Positions 33,575-37,527 of a DNA stretch of 37,527 bases are shown piece by piece (position 1 is the stretch's first letter; each line of letters starts with the position of its first letter). Below the pieces are notes generated by a model, which made no database searches, was not told where the DNA came from, and was given only the letters and a program-made list of their open reading frames with translations. Position numbers and translations under genes: made by a program. Origin of the DNA: Campylobacterota bacterium (lineage in GTDB: Bacteria > Campylobacterota > Campylobacteria > Campylobacterales > Sulfurovaceae); NCBI GenBank assembly GCA_003252535.1, contig QKDN01000047.1, positions 1-37,527 of the forward strand. The letters run 5' to 3'.

Positions 33575-33593
33575 ATTCCAAAAGGAGTTTGTC

Positions 33594-33824
33594 ATGCATA
33601 CACTCACGCTTAATATTGACGATGCTATCTACGATAAGTTCATGGGGCTTATCGATATCCTTCCCCGGGAGAGTATAGTGATAGAGGAAGCGGACAGTAT
33701 TCCCTATTATCCCGCTATCTCTTTTGAAGAGGCGAGAGAGAAAGTTGCCCGGGGGATCAGGGAGATCGATGAGCAGAGGGGCGAGGAGCTCCATCGTGTC
33801 TTCGACGAGATATTGGAGCGGTGA
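33594..33824 (+). CDS. small antitoxin-like protein
   Basis: A 76-residue protein starting MHTLTLNIDDAIYDKFMGLIDILPRESI behind AAAGGAG. The first 25 residues form a strand-helix pattern like ribbon-helix-helix or Phd-type antitoxin N-termini. The C-terminal half is a charged helix (EEAREKVARGIREIDEQRGEELHRVFDEIL) that would wrap the toxin. The next gene begins within its stop (GTGA), the classic antitoxin-toxin arrangement. Confidence 0.72.
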   Translation: MHTLTLNIDDAIYDKFMGLIDILPRESIVIEEADSIPYYPAISFEEAREKVARGIREIDEQRGEELHRVFDEILER

Positions 33825-34099
33825 GATACGGGATCATCGTCGAACCAACGGCAAAGCGAGACCTGTTTTCGATCTACGGGTATATACGGGAGAGTGATTC
33901 GAGTGCAAAAGCTAAGAAGTTCCTGGGTGAGCTTGAGCAAAAGATCGCGACCCTCGATCTCATGCCTCACAGATGCCGCAGGAGTCCTTACAGCGATCAT
34001 GTGGATGCGAGAGATTTGATATTCAAAGGGTATACGATCTCATTTTTGATAGTGGAGAAAAATGTACATATTATTGCCGTATTTCGCCAGCACAATTAA
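33821..34099 (+). CDS. RelE/ParE family toxin
   Basis: A 92-residue protein of the RelE/ParE fold, starting at a GTG (33821) overlapping the antitoxin stop. The sequence VEPTAKRDLFSIYGYIRESDSSAKAKKFLGELEQKIATLDLMPHRCRRSPYS then RDLIFKGYTISFLIVEKNVHIIAVFRQHN follows the ParE pattern. Members either cleave mRNA on the ribosome or inhibit gyrase. The two cannot be told apart from this sequence alone. Confidence 0.82.
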   Translation: MRYGIIVEPTAKRDLFSIYGYIRESDSSAKAKKFLGELEQKIATLDLMPHRCRRSPYSDHVDARDLIFKGYTISFLIVEKNVHIIAVFRQHN

Positions 34100-34152
34100 C
34101 AAACTGAATATATACTGTAATGTTCATAATGACAGTTTCAACACTATTTTTG

Positions 34153-34236
34153 GAAGTGAGGCTTTAGCCTCACCCGGCATTTTGAGAGAAATTACAACGC
34201 TACTCAAATTTTTTGGTGGGACTGAAGTCCCACTTC
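34153..34236. repeat. REPIN-like pair of hairpins with GAAG heads
   Basis: The left hairpin (34153-34173) is GAAG followed by the stem TGAGGC/GCCTCA. The right one (34215-34236) has the stem GTGGGACT/AGTCCCAC and ends in CTTC, so the two are inverted relative to each other and both start GAAG when read outwards. Stem bases differ between the halves but pair within each (GAGGC/GCCTC versus GGGAC/GTCCC). This is the layout of a REPIN, a pair of REP sequences mobilised by a RAYT transposase. No RAYT gene is in the window. Confidence 0.75.
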
Positions 34237-34291
34237 TGATGAAACTGCGTAACATCAGTTAACGATGATAAAGTCTTAAGGAGCCCCAAGC

Positions 34292-34861
34292 GTGAAACAC
34301 CACAGGATAGAGAGCTTCGAAAATCTCGTCGAGGCTTTCCAGACACTCCCCACCATCGGGCGCAAGTCGGCCGTGAGGCTGGCGTACCACCTCTGCATGG
34401 AGGATGGCTTCGGCGCGATGAAGCTCGCCCACGCCATCGAGAGCGCGGTCAATGCGATCGGGCGGTGCATGCAGTGCAACAACATGAGCGAGGACGAGCT
34501 CTGCGGGATATGCGCCGATGAGATGCGCGACAACTCCAAGCTCTGCATCGTCCAGAGCGCCAGGGATATCCTCTCCATCGAGGAGGGGCGCTACTACGAC
34601 GGTCTCTATTATGTCATCACGAAGATCGACGACCTCGACACCCGCCATCTCCAGGAGGCGGTGAGCGGCGTGGAGGAGGTGATCTTCGCTTTCCCTCCGA
34701 GCATCGCGACCGATGCGATGATCCTCTATATCGAGGACAAGCTCGAGGGGTCGGGGCTGCGGTTCACCAAGATCGCGCAGGGGGTTCCCTCCGGTGTCGA
34801 TCTCGAAAATATCGATATGGTATCGCTGAGCCGTGCGATGGAAGCGAGGGTACGGGCATGA
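34292..34861 (+). CDS. recR: recombination mediator protein RecR
   Basis: RecR works with RecF/RecO to load RecA on gapped DNA. The 189-residue product starts KHHRIESFENLVEAFQTLPTIGRKSAVRLAYHL, the usual helix-hairpin-helix region. The zinc finger is CMQCNNMSEDELCGIC and a Toprim-like domain follows (LCIVQSARDILSIEEGRYYDGLYYV ... VEEVIFAFPPSIATDAMILYIEDKL). The typical GGxxSPLDGxGP loop of the Toprim region is replaced by a shorter, different segment. The namZ start overlaps its stop (ATGA). Confidence 0.92.
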   Translation: MKHHRIESFENLVEAFQTLPTIGRKSAVRLAYHLCMEDGFGAMKLAHAIESAVNAIGRCMQCNNMSEDELCGICADEMRDNSKLCIVQSARDILSIEEGRYYDGLYYVITKIDDLDTRHLQEAVSGVEEVIFAFPPSIATDAMILYIEDKLEGSGLRFTKIAQGVPSGVDLENIDMVSLSRAMEARVRA

Positions 34862-36132
34862 TACTATTGTGGAAAGACTTTTTGCAAAACTATAGACTCA
34901 GCGGCAAAAGTATCAAATGCGGTTGCGAAAGCAAACTTTCTGTGAAATCCTCCCTTCGGTCTGAGCGCTTCGCTAATAGTTTCACAAAAAGTCTGCTGGT
35001 ACTATTCTTGCTGTTCACACCGCTTTTCTCAGCTCCCAAACCCGCAGCTGACTCTCCGCTGGCATATCTCCCGCTGCTCAAGGGGAAACGGGTCGCGGTC
35101 ACTGCCAACCAGACCTCGATGGTAGGGGGCACCCACCTGGTCGACTACCTCCTCGGCCATGATGTGGAGGTGGTCAGGATATTCACCCCCGAGCATGGAT
35201 TCAGGGGGGATGCCGACGCGGGCAAAGCGGTCAACAGCGGCAAAGACCCCCGCACGGGACTCCCTATCGTCTCCCTCTATGGCAAGCACAAGAAGCCCAC
35301 CGCTGCCGACCTCGCGGGTGTCGATATCGTCCTCTTCGATATCCAGGATGTGGGGGTGCGGTTCTACACCTACCTCTCGACACTCCACTATGTGATGGAA
35401 GCAGCGGCGGAGCAGGGGAAGAGCGTCATCGTCCTCGACCGCCCCAACCCCAACGGCCACACCATCGACGGCCCTGTTCTCGAACCCTCGCAGCGCTCCT
35501 TCGTGGGGATGCACCCCGTCCCGGTGATCTACGGGATGACCATCGGCGAATACGCGCAGATGATCAATGGCGAGGGGTGGCTGAGGGGCGGACGCAAAGC
35601 TGCTTTGAAAGTCGTACCGATGGGTGGCTACGATCATGATCTCCACTATTCTCTCCCCGTCAAGCCCTCGCCCAATCTCCCCACTGCCCGCTCTGTAGCC
35701 CTCTACCCGTCGCTGGCGTTCTTCGAGGGGACGGTATTCAGCGCGGGACGCGGGACGACGACACCGTTCGAGCTCTACGGCGATCCGCTCTACGGTGACA
35801 AAGGTTTCTCTTTCACCCCCAGACCGCGAAGCGGCGCGACCCAGCCCAAACACAGCGGCAAGGTCTGCTACGGGCGCGACCTCAGAAGCCTTTCGATCCC
35901 TTCGATCCGCTCCGGGGGTCTTGACCTCCGCTACCTCCTCGACGCCTACAGCAGGTATGCCGACAAAGGTCGTTTCTTCCTCAGGAACGGTTTCTTCGAC
36001 AAACTCGCGGGGACGACGACCCTCCGCCAGCAGGTCATCGCCGGCAAAAGCGAAGCGCAGATACGCGCAAGCTGGCAGCCTGCACTGAACCAATTCAAAA
36101 AGATACGCCGGAAGTATCTCCTCTACAAATAA
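34858..36132 (+). CDS. namZ: exo-beta-N-acetylmuramidase NamZ (DUF1343), exported
   Basis: DUF1343 proteins of the NamZ type release terminal MurNAc from peptidoglycan fragments. The domain starts at about residue 60 (YLPLLKGKRVAVTANQTSMVGGTHLVDYLL). It contains FTPEHGFRGDADAGKAV, LPIVSLYGKHKKPT, VLFDIQDVGVRFYTYLSTLHYVMEAAAE, VLDRPNPNG and a C-terminal GTTTLRQQVIAGKSEAQIRASWQP. The ATG at 34858 overlaps recR. The first 45 residues include a 40-residue insert encoded by palindromic repeat R2, ahead of the hydrophobic signal core (SLLVLFLLFTPLFSA). No good start codon lies between the insert and the core, so the insert is probably translated or the export signal impaired. The amidase gene follows by 10 bp. 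Confidence 0.9.
   Translation: MILLWKDFLQNYRLSGKSIKCGCESKLSVKSSLRSERFANSFTKSLLVLFLLFTPLFSAPKPAADSPLAYLPLLKGKRVAVTANQTSMVGGTHLVDYLLGHDVEVVRIFTPEHGFRGDADAGKAVNSGKDPRTGLPIVSLYGKHKKPTAADLAGVDIVLFDIQDVGVRFYTYLSTLHYVMEAAAEQGKSVIVLDRPNPNGHTIDGPVLEPSQRSFVGMHPVPVIYGMTIGEYAQMINGEGWLRGGRKAALKVVPMGGYDHDLHYSLPVKPSPNLPTARSVALYPSLAFFEGTVFSAGRGTTTPFELYGDPLYGDKGFSFTPRPRSGATQPKHSGKVCYGRDLRSLSIPSIRSGGLDLRYLLDAYSRYADKGRFFLRNGFFDKLAGTTTLRQQVIAGKSEAQIRASWQPALNQFKKIRRKYLLYK
34875..34994. repeat. palindromic repeat R2, copy B, inside the namZ signal-peptide region (120 bp)
   Basis: Arms AGACTTTTTGCAAAACTAT (34875-34893) and ATAGTTTCACAAAAAGTCT (34976-34994) pair at 17 of 19 positions. The interior shares AAATCCTCCC-3 nt-GGTCTGAGC with copy A at 15238-15317. 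It also has small hairpins: TTGC-GAAA-GCAA (a GNRA loop), a TTCG tetraloop, and AGCG-CTT-CGCT. The length is a multiple of three, and the reading frame passes through without stops. Confidence 0.75.
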
Positions 36133-36141
36133 GGAACTATT

Positions 36142-36804
36142 ATGAACAAACTCACTCTCGCAGCCCTCGTCCTCTCGACCCTCCTGTCCGCCGAATCGAT
36201 ACGGATCGTCAACAAGCCCATCAGCTTCAGCAAAGAGCGCGTCGAGATGACCAAAGAGTATATCGGCGAGCACTACGGCAAAAAGGTGAACGATATCACG
36301 ATCACACCGCGCATCATCCTCCTCCACTGGACGGCGGAGCTCGATTTCAAGAGCTCCTTTGACAGGCTCTACCCCGAGAAGCTCCTCGATGACCGCGGGG
36401 ATATCGCCAAGGCGGGCGCGCTCAATGTCTCGGCTCACTACCTCGTCGACCGTGACGGCACGATCTACCGCCTCATGCCTGACAACCACATGGCGCGCCA
36501 TGTCATCGGGCTCAATATGTCCGCTATCGGGATCGAAAATATCGGCGGCAAGGGGAACAAGACCCAGGACCTCACCGACGCGCAGCTACGGGCCAACATC
36601 GACCTGGTCTACTATCTCAAGAACAAATACCCCACCATCGACTATCTCATCGGCCACTACGAGTACAAAAAGATGGAGAGGACCCCGCTGTGGCTGGAGA
36701 AGGACAAAGGGTATCGCACGATGAAGAACGACCCGGGCGAGAAGTTCATGAAGGCCGTGAGAGGTGCGGTGAAGGACTTGAAACTGAAGGGTGCGCCGAG
36801 GTAA
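36142..36804 (+). CDS. exported N-acetylmuramoyl-L-alanine amidase (amidase_2)
   Basis: A 220-residue zinc amidase. A signal peptide (1-17, ending LLSA) is followed by the amidase_2 fold: LLHWTAELDFKSS with zinc ligand H62, NVSAHYLVDRDGTIYRLMPDNHMARHVIGLNMSAIGIENIGG, LIGHYEYKK and MKNDPGEKF. It cleaves the bond between MurNAc and the stem peptide and is AmpD-like in domain but periplasmic by its signal. It follows namZ by 10 bp with AAGGA. Together they could release stem-free MurNAc for AmgK/MurU. Confidence 0.92.
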   Translation: MNKLTLAALVLSTLLSAESIRIVNKPISFSKERVEMTKEYIGEHYGKKVNDITITPRIILLHWTAELDFKSSFDRLYPEKLLDDRGDIAKAGALNVSAHYLVDRDGTIYRLMPDNHMARHVIGLNMSAIGIENIGGKGNKTQDLTDAQLRANIDLVYYLKNKYPTIDYLIGHYEYKKMERTPLWLEKDKGYRTMKNDPGEKFMKAVRGAVKDLKLKGAPR

Positions 36805-36826
36805 GGCATTACCTGGGCAGATTGAA

Positions 36827-36913
36827 GTAGGGTGCAATTTATTGCACCGCAGATTCCGAATGCAGTTACATTATGATTTCATGAAAATATTGGTGCAATG
36901 AATTGCACCCTAC
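36827..36913. repeat. REPIN-like pair of hairpins with GTAG heads
   Basis: The left half begins GTAG (36827-36830) with stem GGTGCAAT/ATTGCACC around TT. The right half (36892-36913) has the same stem around GA and ends CTAC, i.e. GTAG inverted. The GTAG head and paired inverted hairpins match REP/REPIN elements mobilised by RAYT transposases. Confidence 0.82.
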
Positions 36914-36961
36914 GGCGAACTATTCCATGCCGTTCACGGCGACAGGTTGATTTGATGTCGT

Positions 36962-36985
36962 GTAGGGTGGGCTTGCCAGCCCACC
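36962..36985 (+). repeat. solitary REP hairpin with GTAG head
   Basis: GTAG (36962-36965) is followed by a perfect 8-bp stem GGTGGGCT/AGCCCACC around TGCC. It has the same head as the REPIN 49 bp upstream but a different stem, and no inverted partner is seen before 37102. Confidence 0.75.
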
Positions 36986-37102
36986 GTTTGTTCAGATTGA
37001 TAATGAGATTATGATTATTGGATAAACATTTTTGAAATCGTTTTGCTATAATCGTTGAGAAAGTGCTTTCGAGATGTCAGTATTATTATCAATATCAATG
37101 AA

Positions 37103-37527
37103 ATGGAAATAAAAAAGATGAACAATATGGAAATAAGTGATGAGCATATTAAAGAAAAAATCTTCAGTGGAGAACATTTAACAGATAAAGAAATACAACG
37201 AATAGAATTTATTCATTTTAGTGAAGATGAAGCAGAGATTATAAATGATGCAATACATAGGTATGAGGAAAAAGATTTAGATATATCAACAAGAATAAAA
37301 AAAGAACTGGAAAGTGGTGCTTCAGTTCTAAAAATTATTTCATATTTATCTGAATCCACTGGAATAGGTCAAAAAGAGGTAGGACAAATAGTATTTAGAA
37401 TTTGTCTGGAAAGTAAATCTTCATCTCCATGTATTCAAGAAATATTGGCCTTAATAGAGGCTAAGAAAAAAGAGGGATTGTCCAATAAAGAAGTATCCTT
37501 AATTATTGAGTCTGAATATGGGTTGAG
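37103..37527 (+). CDS. unknown A+T-rich gene, 3' end cut by the window
   Basis: An open frame from an ATG at 37103 (alternatives 37118 and 37127; ribosome sites are all weak) runs without a stop to the window edge, at least 141 residues. It reads MEIKKMNNMEISDEHIKEKI and continues with many Glu, Lys and Ile residues. There is no signal peptide or membrane segment. It looks cytosolic and helical, with no motif I recognise. Base composition is far richer in A+T than the core genes, like the restriction-modification genes, suggesting recent acquisition. Confidence 0.6.
   Translation, partial: MEIKKMNNMEISDEHIKEKIFSGEHLTDKEIQRIEFIHFSEDEAEIINDAIHRYEEKDLDISTRIKKELESGASVLKIISYLSESTGIGQKEVGQIVFRICLESKSSSPCIQEILALIEAKKKEGLSNKEVSLIIESEYGL

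Noticed and set aside
35029-36501. Long minus-strand frame (490 codons) opposite namZ and the amidase
   Set aside because: Shadow of two well-identified genes, with low-complexity composition.
1-37527. CRISPR array or prophage
   Set aside because: No regularly spaced short direct repeats with unique spacers, and no integrase, capsid or tail genes.

Overview
The window looks like chromosome from a chemolithotrophic Campylobacterota (Epsilonproteobacteria). The grounds are a solitary atpE away from any other atp gene, an ArsRS-type two-component pair, a DUF4492 protein in front of cydA, a tmRNA tag ending PAYAVA, and the mix of families. A Sulfurovum/Nitratifractor-like host is my best guess from moderate GC and gene content, but it is an inference. 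Most genes are GC-rich housekeeping genes in short, tightly coupled operons. The restriction-modification pair (8.3-10.7 kb) and the last, truncated gene (from 37.1 kb) are clearly richer in A+T and look acquired.

Layout. 0-0.8 kb: edge of a possible transposase, atpE, tRNA-Leu(GAG). 0.9-5.4 kb: a divergent cytochrome bd locus. A DUF134/NifX-like fusion regulator faces a DUF4492-cydA-cydB-small membrane protein operon that continues into two NifX/NifB-like proteins, one with a His-rich tail. 5.4-8.3 kb: a DUF4405 membrane protein, a MarR regulator and an unrecognised 562-residue exported protein. 8.3-11.3 kb: a PstI/BsuBI-type restriction-modification system just downstream of ssrA (tmRNA). 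11.4-15 kb: HAD phosphatase, ArsRS-like two-component system, NlpC/P60 peptidase. 15.4-18.1 kb: anmK-amgK-murU, a cell-wall recycling operon that returns MurNAc to UDP-MurNAc. 18.1-20.5 kb: a GDYXXLXY/DUF4401/DUF2157 membrane operon. 20.7-22.6 kb: pyrB-pabB. 22.6-24.8 kb: a coiled-coil lipoprotein, a DUF5718 protein and an HU protein. 24.9-30.5 kb: argF-hemN and, further on, panB, a BON lipoprotein, ruvB and an AI-2E transporter, all on the minus strand. 30.6-34.1 kb: trpA, an exported Pro/Lys-rich protein, dnaJ, a Dabb protein and a toxin-antitoxin pair. 34.3-36.8 kb: recR, namZ (exo-N-acetylmuramidase) and an amidase_2 protein. The last two plausibly feed the anmK-amgK-murU operon 16-20 kb away.

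The least ordinary content is a set of small structured repeats. (1) Three copies of a ~115-130 bp element (about 15.0, 24.3 and 32.0 kb) share a conserved core, while their outer arms differ in sequence yet remain complementary within each copy, as expected of a conserved fold. Two copies sit 22-26 bp upstream of a start codon. (2) A second palindromic element occurs upstream of anmK and again, as exactly 120 bp in frame, inside the signal-peptide region of namZ. Removing it restores an ordinary signal peptide. (3) Two different REPIN-like paired hairpins, one with a GAAG head and one with a GTAG head, lie at 34.2 and 36.9 kb.

The second notable theme is the cytochrome bd locus. NifX-like domains appear three times around cydAB, and a repeated CATATGTTCA motif brackets the operon promoter, which suggests a metal- or cluster-linked control circuit not usually associated with bd oxidase.
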